Assembly: GCA_029210585.1 (NCBI GenBank)
Contig: JARGFP010000002.1
Coordinates: 186,001-250,000 of the forward strand
Source of the DNA: Bacteroidales bacterium
Lineage (GTDB): Bacteria > Bacteroidota > Bacteroidia > Bacteroidales > GCA-2748055
Length of the DNA: 64,000 nt
Direction of reading: 5' to 3'
Shown piece after piece: positions 8,205 through 16,259 of the stretch. The notes under the pieces are model-generated. The model saw only the letters and a list, made by a program, of their open reading frames with translations. It was not told where the DNA came from and ran no database searches. Both the position numbers and the translations under genes were made by a program. Each line of letters starts with the position of its first letter. The first letter of the stretch is position 1.

Positions 8205-9983
8205 TTATAAGGCAAACTGCAGCTCGCTGAGGTTTCTGTATACGCCGTGTTCGAGGCTGATCAGTTCTTCGTGGGTGCCGGTCTCAGCGATACTTCCATG
8301 CTCAAGGACCACGATCTGGTCTGCATTTCTCACAGTGGAAAGCCGGTGTGCAATGACAATGGAGGTACGTCCTTTCATCAGCTTTTCCAGTGCATCCTGT
8401 ACCAGTTTTTCTGATTCAGAATCCAGGGAAGAAGTGGCTTCATCGAGAATAAGCACACGAGGATCCTTCAGCACCGCCCGTGCGATGGCGATCCGCTGGC
8501 GCTGTCCGCCCGATAACTGTGTACCACGTTCACCCACCAGTGTGTCAAGTTTTTCAGGAAAGCGCATGATAAATTCCATTGCATTGGCTTTATCAGCAGC
8601 TTCAATGATCTCTTTTTCTGTTGCCCCCGGTTTCCCATAGGCGATATTTTCCCTGATTGTTCCTCCGAACAGGAAGATATCCTGCGGCACCAGGGCAATC
8701 TGTTTCCTCAGACAGGAAAGAGCATACTGGCTTGCCGGGCGTTCATCGAACAGGATCGTACCGGTGGAAGGATGGTAAAAACTGAGCAAAAGGGAGGTAA
8801 TGGTTGATTTGCCGGCACCACTTGGTCCGACCAGGGCGGTCATTTGGTTGGCAGGGATGGTGAGATCAATGGTGTCCAGGACCTTTTCTTCCATTCTGCC
8901 AGGATAGGAAAAGGAAACATTTTCGAAACGGATCTGTCCATGGATCTCCTGGTCGCCACAAACCATCTCGATGGTCTCGATCTCTTCGCCCTCTTCTTCA
9001 AAGATTTCAAACAGGTCTTCGGTGGCTCCCAGGAACCGTTGGATCTGGGTGAACACATTGGCGAGTCCCCCGATGGTCCCCCCGATGAACCCGGAATAAA
9101 GTACGAAGGAGAAGAGCTGACCGGCATCGATTTCACCTGCAGCCAGCAGTGTGGACCCTTTCCATATCACGGCAACCAATGCACCAAACAATCCGAAAAT
9201 CAGGAAAGATGAAAAAGCGCCCCGATAGCGGCCGCTCTTGATACCGATGCGGGCAATTTCCAGGGTTTTGCTCCGGTACCTGCTGATTTCCCGGGGTTCA
9301 TTGGTATAGGCCTTCACACTTTTGATCCCCTGCAGGGTCTCTTCAACCACCGTATTTGAATCTGCCACCTCTTTCTGGGCTTTTTTTGAGAGGGAGCGGA
9401 TGAATCTCCCAAAGAAAACGCTCATTAAGACTACAGCAGGAATGATCGCAAGCATGAACAGTGTGAGCCGGCCCGATGTGATCACCAGCAGGGTGATTCC
9501 TCCCACGATGATGATGATCTGCCGTATAAATTCAGCCAGCGTGGAGGTCATGGTCTCCTGGAGCAGTGCAATATCGGATGAGATGCGGCTGTTCAGTTCA
9601 CCAACGCGGCGTTTGTCGAAGAAGCTGAGGGGCAATTTGATCAGATGATTATAGGTCGCCTGCCTGAGATCAGCCAGTGCGCTTTCAGAAACCTTTACGA
9701 ACAGGAAAACACGGAAATAAGAGAAGGTTGCCTGTATGATAAGCACCCCGGCCAGGATGAGGGCGATGCGATTGATGTTTTCTCCCAGGTTTCCATCGTT
9801 GCCTGCACTGAACAGGTCGCCCAGCAATTTTGGAAATGCCAGGCTGGCAGAGCTTGATCCCAGCAGGAAGAGCAGTCCCAGGCCATACTGCCAGCGATAG
9901 GGCCGAATGTAACTGAACAGGCGTGCCGCTTCTTTGAGGCCGGTAAGGGTGATCTTTTTCTTTGGCACGTCGCTTTTGCCCAT
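8205..9983 (-). CDS. ABC exporter, fused permease and ATPase (MsbA/BmrA-like)
   Basis: The 592-residue half-transporter has a type 1 exporter membrane domain (about residues 20-330, six helices) followed by the nucleotide-binding domain. Walker A GPSGAGKST lies near residue 385, signature LSGGQRQRIAIARA near 490, Walker B VLILDEATSSLD near 512, and the H-loop IAHRLS near 547. It should work as a homodimer, moving a lipid, peptide or drug outward using ATP. The substrate cannot be assigned; the best guess is a lipid or drug, as for MsbA/BmrA relatives. The gene stands alone, with a 116-nt gap to the VOC gene. Confidence 0.9.
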   Translation of the reverse strand: MGKSDVPKKKITLTGLKEAARLFSYIRPYRWQYGLGLLFLLGSSSASLAFPKLLGDLFSAGNDGNLGENINRIALILAGVLIIQATFSYFRVFLFVKVSESALADLRQATYNHLIKLPLSFFDKRRVGELNSRISSDIALLQETMTSTLAEFIRQIIIIVGGITLLVITSGRLTLFMLAIIPAVVLMSVFFGRFIRSLSKKAQKEVADSNTVVEETLQGIKSVKAYTNEPREISRYRSKTLEIARIGIKSGRYRGAFSSFLIFGLFGALVAVIWKGSTLLAAGEIDAGQLFSFVLYSGFIGGTIGGLANVFTQIQRFLGATEDLFEIFEEEGEEIETIEMVCGDQEIHGQIRFENVSFSYPGRMEEKVLDTIDLTIPANQMTALVGPSGAGKSTITSLLLSFYHPSTGTILFDERPASQYALSCLRKQIALVPQDIFLFGGTIRENIAYGKPGATEKEIIEAADKANAMEFIMRFPEKLDTLVGERGTQLSGGQRQRIAIARAVLKDPRVLILDEATSSLDSESEKLVQDALEKLMKGRTSIVIAHRLSTVRNADQIVVLEHGSIAETGTHEELISLEHGVYRNLSELQFAL

Positions 9984-10099
9984 GGTTTCCTTGTATTTCG
10001 TTCAATTAAACAATCGGCAGTAGGAAGAGTTCAGCTACGAGGGAAATGCTTGTATGGATAAAACTACCGGGAATTTTATCCTATCAATGGTTAAGAAAT

Positions 10100-10630
10100 C
10101 TAATCATTATAATGTTCCAGCAGTTCAATAATCAAGGCGAGGTCCTTGCTTCCGTCCAAATAGGCATATTCTCCTGTTCCCCAACCTCCATGTTGCACTT
10201 CCGGTATTCCGTGGTTATCAAAATTCTTAACTGCTGCATCCATGTCTTTCACGTTAAAGGCAATATGGTGAATGCCCGGTCCGTTCGTGTCCAGGAACTC
10301 TTGCCAGGTGCTGGGCTTCCCGTCAGGTTCAATGAGTTCAATGGTGATGTTGTCCAATTGGAAGAAAGCGAGTTTTGCAGTTGCATCCGTTGCATTTCCC
10401 CTGTATGCTGTTGGTTTGGATGCATGGCCGGATGCAATACTGACAGCAGGCACTTCTTCAAGTCCGAGTAGGGCGGCCCAGGCTTTTGCAGCGGATTCAA
10501 TATCTTCAACAATAATGCCTACCTGGGTCATTTTTTTCTCCGGGATGAGTTCTTTTTCCAACGGATTATTCAATGACAGTCCGAGGAAGAAGAAACTTGC
10601 AGCGATAATAACGACGAATGTTTTTTTCAT
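10100..10630 (-). CDS. Exported VOC-family (glyoxalase-like) protein
   Basis: The protein has 176 residues from the ATG at 10630, chosen because it begins a clean signal peptide (MKKTFVVIIAASFFFLG); an alternative start at 10654 adds eight residues. The remainder is a vicinal-oxygen-chelate fold with paired beta-alpha-beta-beta-beta modules: TQVGIIVEDIESAAKAWAAL at about residue 35, ITIELIEP in the middle, and GIHHIAFNVKDMDAAV in the second half. The pattern resembles methylmalonyl-CoA epimerase or lactoylglutathione lyase relatives, but an exported form argues against those functions. The specific reaction is unknown. Confidence 0.75.
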   Translation of the reverse strand: MKKTFVVIIAASFFFLGLSLNNPLEKELIPEKKMTQVGIIVEDIESAAKAWAALLGLEEVPAVSIASGHASKPTAYRGNATDATAKLAFFQLDNITIELIEPDGKPSTWQEFLDTNGPGIHHIAFNVKDMDAAVKNFDNHGIPEVQHGGWGTGEYAYLDGSKDLALIIELLEHYND

Positions 10631-10835
10631 GATTTCTAAGTTTTTCTTTTCCACAATATAGCAGTTTAATATGGAAGAATAAAGTCTTGTGTTGCTGTAT
10701 CCGGGCGTCCCTTTCAGACTGTCTTTCGGAGAAAAGACCCAGCTGCTGTATTGCGGTTCTGGCTTCTGATCAATGTTTTAACAAGTTTTTGGTGGCAGGC
10801 TGGGAATTGTCTTTTTAGCGTAAAAATTCAACATG

Positions 10836-11417
10836 TTATGAGAATAACTGTATCCCTCTGGAGGCCAGGAAGACCAAGATACTTACATGCGTCAGATCTC
10901 CAATGATGATCACGAGGTTAAGCCTGGTCTGCGGGTATTTGAGCGTTGCCAGGAAAATCAGCAACCAGTCATTGGGCAGTGGCAGGAAACTGATATACAC
11001 ATAAGAGATCAGGGGAATCCGCTTTTCAAGGTTGTGTTTCCTGAAGTAGTTGGCAAGCTGGTTGATTCTCCTGTCCACTTTTCCGCGTATCAGGTCGCGG
11101 CCCTTGTGACCAAAATAAAAAAGAAACATGTCGCCCAGGGCAAGGCTGGTTCCTGTGATCACTGCAAGCAATACAGGATTCAGTCCTGCTGCAAGGCTGG
11201 CAATGAGCAGGCTGTAAAATGAAACAGCTGTAAAGGCTGAAAAACCGGCGAAGAAAGCAATCACAAAGGCAATGATATAACCATTCCGCCTGCCTATGCT
11301 TGCGATGATTTCATCTGGATTGTATATGGTACCGACCGCAAACAGGGTCAGCACGACGATGGCCATAAAAATAAAAGCAATGGTTCTCCTGGTCCTTTTT
11401 TTTCTTGTTGCTTTCAT
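10836..11417 (-). CDS. Small-residue-rich integral membrane protein, DedA/VTT-like
   Basis: About 193 residues from the preferred start MKATRKKRTRR at 11417; a start at 11432 is also possible. After a basic N-terminus come four or five membrane segments. The central region GLNPVLLAVITGTSLALGDMFLFYFGHKGRD resembles the conserved half of VTT/DedA-type proteins (a G-x3-G-D helix followed by G-x-K/R). The segment YVYISFLPLPNDWLLIFLA matches the proline-containing re-entrant part. DedA proteins are thought to move undecaprenyl phosphate or phospholipid. The family assignment is moderate. Confidence 0.65.
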   Translation of the reverse strand: MKATRKKRTRRTIAFIFMAIVVLTLFAVGTIYNPDEIIASIGRRNGYIIAFVIAFFAGFSAFTAVSFYSLLIASLAAGLNPVLLAVITGTSLALGDMFLFYFGHKGRDLIRGKVDRRINQLANYFRKHNLEKRIPLISYVYISFLPLPNDWLLIFLATLKYPQTRLNLVIIIGDLTHVSILVFLASRGIQLFS

Positions 11418-11432
11418 TATGCGGTAATGCAA

Positions 11433-11754
11433 ATAGACGGGTTCCCTGCAAAATTGGTTCTGCCTGGTTGCGTGATTAGACTGATGTTTTTTACCATGAT
11501 GATCTGCCTGGTCCGTTTTTATGTTCTTGCCCGGGTATGTTGGATGACAATTTAATGGGGCGAAATATACGAAAAAAGGGGTATCCGGAACAAATCATTG
11601 ATTAACAAACAATTTCCGTACCCCAATTAAAAAGGAGAGCGCCGGATCAATTCACCGATGCTCTCCCTGTTATCTGTGCGTTCATTTTAACGTGGCGGCA
11701 CTTTTCCATATGCGCTCATGCTTGCATGAACGTTTTTTATTACCAGTGAAAGGG
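11433..11754. other. Intergenic stretch, no gene seen
   Basis: Between the DedA-like and YceI genes, both minus strand, 322 nt show no convincing ORF. An inverted repeat at about 11712-11733 is followed by a T-run on the plus strand, but no plus-strand gene ends there. A loose GGAGAGC/GCTCTCC pair lies near 11635-11667. Confidence 0.5.
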
Positions 11755-12279
11755 TCACTGCCTGATGAACTGGACATCAATGACCAGCTTTACAGTATCT
11801 GATACAACTACATTCCCTGCTTCCGTAACGGCACTCCATTTCAGACCAAAATCTTTGCGATTGATCTCTCCCGTGAGTTCAAATCCTGCTTTCGTCTGTC
11901 CGTAAGGATCCACGGCAATACCATTGAAATCTGCTTCCAGTGATACTTCTTTTGTTACATCCCTGATGGTCAGATCGCCCGTAAGAATGCCATTCTTGAA
12001 CGAGGTGGATGTAAAGACCATTTCAGGGAATTTTTCGGCATTGAAAAAGTCATCTGATTTCAGGTGCGTATCCCTGTCGCTGTTCTTGGTATTTACAGAG
12101 CCGGTATCAATGCTGACTTCAATTGCAGCATTGTTGAAATCATCGCCATCCGTTTCAGCTGTTGCGTTGAAATTTTCAAAATATCCGGTTACGGTTGAGA
12201 TCATCATGTGTTTTACTTTGAATGAGACCTCAGAATGTGATGCATCGATCACCCATTTGGTTGTGTTTTCTTTTTTCAT
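11755..12279 (-). CDS. YceI-family lipid-binding-like protein
   Basis: The 174-residue protein covers a full YceI domain. It opens with WVIDASHSEVSFKVKHMMISTVTGYFENF, the family signature, continues with SVNTKNSDRDTHLKSDDFFNAEKFPEM, and ends with GEINRKDFGL and VKLVIDVQFIR. YceI proteins form a lipocalin-like barrel that binds isoprenoid-type ligands. This copy has no signal peptide and begins MKKENTTKW, so it appears cytoplasmic. It lies 25 nt downstream of the pirin gene and is probably in the same transcript; YceI-pirin pairs are common in Bacteroidota. Confidence 0.93.
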   Translation of the reverse strand: MKKENTTKWVIDASHSEVSFKVKHMMISTVTGYFENFNATAETDGDDFNNAAIEVSIDTGSVNTKNSDRDTHLKSDDFFNAEKFPEMVFTSTSFKNGILTGDLTIRDVTKEVSLEADFNGIAVDPYGQTKAGFELTGEINRKDFGLKWSAVTEAGNVVVSDTVKLVIDVQFIRQ

Positions 12280-12304
12280 ATTGTTTTCTTTTGTGTAATT
12301 AACA

Positions 12305-13021
12305 TTATTGGTACTGCATCGGGATCTCCATCAGCAGTACCCTTGCATCCGTTCGTGCAATAAGTTCAATACCTGCGGTGTCCCAGATGCCATATCCATC
12401 ACGCTGATCCAGTTCCTGTTCGCCTGCTGATATTTTACCTTCCAGTACGAAAATGTATATGCCGTTTCCTGCTTTTTTAATTTTGTAAGCTGTCGCTGAA
12501 CTTTTGCTGAAACTGCCGATATGCATCCAGGCATCCTGATGGATCCATGCACCCTGGCTTTCAGGATCGGGGGATACCACCCGGGTAAATTCGTTATTCT
12601 TTTCCAGTGCTGTAATGGTTACCTGGGCGTAGCGCGGGGCCACGTTTTTTTCCCGAGGAAATATCCAGATCTGCAGGAATTTCACTTTCCTGTCCTTGTT
12701 GTGGTTGTATTCACTGTGGAATATTCCGGTTCCTGCACTCATTACCTGCACGTCACCCTGCCTGATAATTTTCTTATTGCCCATATTGTCCTGGTGTTCC
12801 AGGTCACCTTCGAGTGGTATGGAAATGATCTCCATGTTGTCATGCGGATGCAGTCCGAAACCTTTGCCAGGGGCCACGGTATCGTCGTTAAGCACGCGCA
12901 GGGCTCCAAACTGTACCCTTTCCGGATCGTAATAATTCGCAAAACTGAATGTATGGTAGGAGTTTAGCCAGCCATGGTCGGCATGACCCCGTGTACCCGC
13001 TTTATGTAATGTGGTTTTCAT
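12305..13021 (-). CDS. Pirin-family bicupin protein
   Basis: The 238-residue protein matches YhhW-type pirins. The N-terminal cupin carries the metal ligands in GFGLHPHDNMEIISIPLEG and GIFHSEYNHN (His, His, His, Glu). The C-terminal cupin (about residues 135-236) is degenerate, as usual. The start is fixed by MKTTLHKAGTRGHADHGWL, a typical pirin opening. Family members act as redox-sensitive nuclear or cytoplasmic regulators or quercetin dioxygenases; here the role is unknown. It precedes the YceI gene by 25 nt, and the AraC regulator upstream is a candidate controller. Confidence 0.92.
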   Translation of the reverse strand: MKTTLHKAGTRGHADHGWLNSYHTFSFANYYDPERVQFGALRVLNDDTVAPGKGFGLHPHDNMEIISIPLEGDLEHQDNMGNKKIIRQGDVQVMSAGTGIFHSEYNHNKDRKVKFLQIWIFPREKNVAPRYAQVTITALEKNNEFTRVVSPDPESQGAWIHQDAWMHIGSFSKSSATAYKIKKAGNGIYIFVLEGKISAGEQELDQRDGYGIWDTAGIELIARTDARVLLMEIPMQYQ

Positions 13022-13170
13022 TGTTATGGTTCCTTTTTTTTGTGTCGACCGGCTCCGGTTTGTAGCGGAATTGCCGGCTGCCTGTATAGTAAAAGAAATA
13101 CAGATGCAAATATCCGTAAAATATACAGTGTCATAAATATGAAATTTCGGGGAAGGCTTATGAAAATCCG

Positions 13171-14067
13171 TTACCTTACACTTTCCCGGAAAGTGGTAGG
13201 AGCGTAACCGGTCTCCTTTTTAAAGAAAGCGCTGAAATTGCCCGGTTCGCTAAAACCAAGGGCGTAGGCAATTTGCTTTGCTGCATGGTCGGTAAAGCAA
13301 AGCATCCTTTTCGCAGCAAGAATAATTCTTTCCTGGATATATTCTTTTGCACTTTTGCCGAGCAGTGAACGGATGACCCTGTTGAGGTGGTCGGGTGTAA
13401 CATTAAGCATTTCAGCGTATTCGGAGGTTGAATGGAACTCGGTATAGTGTTGTTCCACGAGTTTTTTGAAATTACGCAATATGGTATTCCCGGCTTCCTG
13501 TCGTTGTGGATGATCCAGGTCCAGCGTACAGAGGTTGTTGCTTTTGATGAGGAATAGTTTGAGACAGGCACCAATGGCAAGGTTTCGGAATTTGATCGTG
13601 GATGCACTGAGTCGTATCATCTCTTCGCTGATTTCAGAGAGTTGGTTCATTTCCTCTTCCCTGAGTTGCATCGGCGGTGTATCGCTGTAGGTGTTGAACA
13701 GGTTGATATCTTCCAGGAAACCCACCGGAATATTGTTCTCAACGAGGAATTCAGGAGAGAAAAGGACCGCATATCCCACCGATCGTTTGCGTTCGATTAC
13801 CTGGTGGACCTGCCCCGGACTGATAAAGAACAATTGATGTGTACCAAGAGCATAAGCGTTGAAATCAATGATGTGCTGGCCGTCTGCATTCCTGACAAGC
13901 AACACGGTATAGTAATCATGGCGGTGGGGTTGATCGGGCTTGCCGGACCGACTGTCGTAGATGTCTTCCATCCTGGAAATCCTGAAGGAGACCTGCTCGT
14001 CGGCATGCTGCACGTGGCTGTATTTCTTTATGGCTTCCATCTCTTCAAATTTAGTAAAAAACCACAT
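13171..14067 (-). CDS. AraC-family transcriptional regulator
   Basis: The 298-residue protein has an N-terminal cupin-like sensor domain (PHRHDYYTVLLV at about residue 47, FFISPGQVHQV at about 80) and a C-terminal double HTH (about residues 195-298). The second HTH contains QIAYALGFSEPGNFSAFFKKETGYAPTTFR in family-typical form. The first HTH includes YAEMLNVTPDHLNRVIRSLLGKSAKEYIQ. A shorter start at 14040 (MEAIKKYSH) is equally plausible. The gene points toward the pirin-YceI pair on the same strand, 149 nt away, so it may control those genes. The ligand is unknown. Confidence 0.9.
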   Translation of the reverse strand: MWFFTKFEEMEAIKKYSHVQHADEQVSFRISRMEDIYDSRSGKPDQPHRHDYYTVLLVRNADGQHIIDFNAYALGTHQLFFISPGQVHQVIERKRSVGYAVLFSPEFLVENNIPVGFLEDINLFNTYSDTPPMQLREEEMNQLSEISEEMIRLSASTIKFRNLAIGACLKLFLIKSNNLCTLDLDHPQRQEAGNTILRNFKKLVEQHYTEFHSTSEYAEMLNVTPDHLNRVIRSLLGKSAKEYIQERIILAAKRMLCFTDHAAKQIAYALGFSEPGNFSAFFKKETGYAPTTFRESVR

Positions 14068-14285
14068 GCTCTGCGACCAGGAATACCCGCGTATTTAAAA
14101 TGGAACCATGCACAACTGTGATATCAATCAATTTCAGGACCGGAGGTCGAGGCTGAATGATAGATGCTGGTTACTTTAGTGTTCATACAGATTGCTGTGG
14201 ACCAAAAATAAACCTTTCTTCAGGAAGTTTGTCAAACTATAACAATCTGCAGAATCTGATCGCATTGTAATTAAAACCAGCTGTT

Positions 14286-14420
14286 ATGAATAAATCAAAG
14301 ATCAGCACATTGACCACCAGCCTGATTTTCCTGTTTGTTCTCATTCCACCACCACTCACCGTACAGCTGCAGGATTCAAATGAGGAACTGGACAATCGGG
14401 ATGAATCCGGAACTGCTTAA
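14286..14420 (+). CDS. Short hydrophobic ORF (44 residues)
   Basis: The ORF encodes MNKSKISTLTTSLIFLF and continues with a proline-rich hydrophobic stretch and an acidic tail (ELDNRDESGT). It looks like a signal anchor. Its end overlaps by 20 nt the start of the next short ORF at 14401. No recognisable homology. It may be a real small membrane protein or the debris of a larger gene. Confidence 0.3.
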   Translation: MNKSKISTLTTSLIFLFVLIPPPLTVQLQDSNEELDNRDESGTA

Positions 14421-14547
14421 AAACCTGCTTTCCATATCAGTGATCCTTGTCCTCGCCTATTTTGAAAGACCAGCTGAATCTTCTGTTGCCCTGATGACGG
14501 TACTGATTGGAATTCCTGCTTACTATATTTTCAGGAGTAAGCAGTGA
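14401..14547 (+). pseudogene. Probable remnant of an amino-acid permease C-terminus
   Basis: An ORF of 48 codons starts MNPELLKNLL and contains two membrane segments. The second half, with ERPAESSVALMTVLIGIPAYYIF, looks like the last two helices of APC-superfamily permeases (a short loop with ERP, then a glycine-proline helix ending YYIF). Nothing matching the rest of such a permease lies upstream. Either it is a free-standing two-helix protein or a decayed tail; I favour the latter on weak grounds. Confidence 0.35.
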
Positions 14548-14582
14548 AAACAGCAACCCGAACATGAGGGGGAAGGGGATTC

Positions 14583-14718
14583 GTCACAGCTGGTTTGTTT
14601 TTCCTGAAATATCTGCTGGAATATATTTGGGGATTACTTGCGTGATCACCAATGGGGGAGGGCTTCAACCATGAACAAACCATGCTGTTCCCTGCGGTCA
14701 CAGCTGGTTTGTTTTTCC
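14583..14718. repeat. 22-nt direct repeat, two copies, downstream of tRNA-Ser
   Basis: An identical 22-nt stretch (beginning GTCACAGCTGG, ending TTTTTCC) occurs at 14583-14604 and 14697-14718. The second copy also pairs with the inverted GGGAAAAACAAACC element at 14761-14777, part of the tRNA-Ser terminator region. This makes the spacer between the small ORFs and tRNA-Ser unusually repetitive. Confidence 0.8.
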
Positions 14719-14766
14719 CACATCTCTTACGAAAACTCCCTGTGGTCGTTTTCGACGTGCTGTGGG

Positions 14767-14802
14767 AAAAACAAACCCTGCAAGCGCGCTTGCAGGGTTT
14801 GT
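14767..14802 (-). terminator. Terminator of tRNA-Ser
   Basis: A 32-nt perfect palindrome at 14771-14802 (two 16-nt arms, centre GCGCGC-like) lies 10 nt past the 3' end of tRNA-Ser. On the minus strand its second arm ends GGGTTTGT and runs into TTTTCCC. This is a strong intrinsic terminator for the tRNA transcript. Confidence 0.8.
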
Positions 14803-14812
14803 CCATGGTTGG

Positions 14813-14900
14813 CGGAGAAAGGGGGATTCGAACCCCCGGTTCGCGCAAGGCGAACAACGGTTTTCGAGACCGCCCCGTTCGACCACTCCGGCATTTCTCC
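14813..14900 (-). tRNA. tRNA-Ser (CGA anticodon)
   Basis: On the minus strand the sequence starts GGAGAAATGCCGGAGTGG, typical of tRNA-Ser, with a 7-bp acceptor stem (GGAGAAA with TTTCTCC) and discriminator G at 14813. The anticodon loop CTCGAAA gives CGA (reads UCG). A long variable arm (about GTTGTTCGCC...GCGAAC) confirms a class II tRNA. CCA is not encoded. Confidence 0.97.
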
Positions 14901-15018
14901 GCTGCGAAGGTAAAAAAATCGGGATAATCTTTTGCAATGGATCTTTAGTTTTTTACACGGCTCACCAGGATCATGTTATGGCCAATGAATTGAATCTGAA
15001 ACACATTTGCACAGCTGA

Positions 15019-15459
15019 TTAAAATGCATACCCTATGCTGAGATAAGGTATGATCCACAGATTTAGCCCCCCCCTTATAAGGAATCCTTTCCTGGAAAGA
15101 TTTTGGTAGCGGTATCCGAGGCTCAGGGTAGGAAGCGGAAGGAACCTGTCCTGCGGATCCACAAGCAGATTGATTCCATAGTCCAGCTCAAGATGATGGA
15201 CAGACGTTTTGTTCCACAGGGTATAAATGTGTACCGGCACTTCTATCCCCCCATCCGAGAAGTAGCCAGCGCCAAAGCTGATACCTGAAACGGTCTTTGG
15301 TTTTTCCCACAGGTAGGTTTCAAAGTTTGCTCCCGCAACATAAAAAAACATTGCTGATGCATGAACCTGGATGGAATTCTGACGAAAGAAAGTATCTGTT
15401 TGCGCATGAATGCCCTGTGCAATTAAGGCAGCGAAAAGGACGCTGATCATTGTTTTCAT
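15019..15459 (-). CDS. Small exported beta-barrel-like protein
   Basis: The 146-residue protein has a signal peptide (MKTMISVLFAALIAQGIHAQ). The mature part has amphipathic strands, a GISFGAGYFSDGG turn, and an ending GYRYQ...KGFLIRGGLNLW...LSIGYAF. The end is similar in pattern to the protein at 25077-25550 (GYRYH...GGIILRTGVGF...VGFGYGF), suggesting the two are distant paralogues. This pattern is common in small Bacteroidota outer-membrane proteins. Function unknown. Confidence 0.65.
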   Translation of the reverse strand: MKTMISVLFAALIAQGIHAQTDTFFRQNSIQVHASAMFFYVAGANFETYLWEKPKTVSGISFGAGYFSDGGIEVPVHIYTLWNKTSVHHLELDYGINLLVDPQDRFLPLPTLSLGYRYQNLSRKGFLIRGGLNLWIIPYLSIGYAF

Positions 15460-15728
15460 GGGTCAGGACCTCAGAATAATGAAATTGAAAAATTACACCA
15501 TTGAAAGCTAAGCTTTTTTCGACACATCACTCTCAAAAGGAGCGCACTTTTTCACCAGTAATGCTGAATGGCAAACATTCCCATGCTGGTGTTGGGGGGC
15601 GGCAGGCTGAAGACCATGTAACCGGTGGAGTTGCATACTGCTGCTCATCAGAGTTCTGCGGGGAACCCATCTCTTTCCAGGGGGTGTATGCATTAATGTG
15701 TAAGGGCTACTCTGATCATAGAGCATCT

Positions 15729-16118
15729 CTATGCATTGGGAACGAAATGAAGCTCCAGTTCTCCGGGAAGTATTAACCACATGGCTTCTTTATCCAATCG
15801 TTCAACGGTATACATGTCTGCCTCGGTGCCACTATTATTCGAAATAAAAAGGGTTTTCATATCTGCGGAAAATGCATACGTGCCTTTCATCTCAGCATTT
15901 ATTTTAAATATCCCATCCTCCGTAAACTCCCATAGTTCTGCAGTATAATCTTCAGTGATATCTGCGTTATCTTCAATATCATACGCAGACTCAATTTTCC
16001 ACAATGTTTCCGAGATATTTTTATCGGCATTTGCCAGGCTGCCGCCTTCATCATATTTCTCGCAACTTAGTAAGCCAAGTGAAATTGTAAAAATGAGTAG
16101 TAGTGTTTGTAATTTCAT
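15729..16118 (-). CDS. Small lipoprotein with a lipocalin-like domain
   Basis: The 129-residue protein has a lipoprotein signal with SCEK lipobox at about residue 19. The mature part opens with a likely helix (NISETLWKIESAYD) and continues with beta segments such as WEFTEDGIFKINAEMKGTYAFSADMKTLFI. This pattern, a test of residual plus a tryptophan-rich strand, is like the short lipocalin-like lipoproteins of Bacteroidota. No catalytic residue is evident. It is flanked by 269 nt without any convincing gene on its 3' side and by the divergent MFS gene on its 5' side. Confidence 0.65.
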   Translation of the reverse strand: MKLQTLLLIFTISLGLLSCEKYDEGGSLANADKNISETLWKIESAYDIEDNADITEDYTAELWEFTEDGIFKINAEMKGTYAFSADMKTLFISNNSGTEADMYTVERLDKEAMWLILPGELELHFVPNA

Positions 16119-16259
16119 GGTCTTAATTATTTTTAAAAGTTACTTAAATGCTTACGCATGTTACGCATTTTTGTTTCATTTAAAACAGCCTGTAAATTTT
16201 CATGGTTGGCTTTACTGAATGGGACAAAATTATTTTGTTTATTTATAAAAAGCACGAAT

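Noticed and set aside
11712-11739. Inverted repeat followed by a T-run on the plus strand
   Set aside because: No plus-strand gene ends nearby; on the minus strand there is no T-run after it, so a terminator for the YceI gene is not supported.
14638-14927. ORFs of about 90 codons overlapping tRNA-Ser
   Set aside because: They run through the tRNA gene and its terminator.
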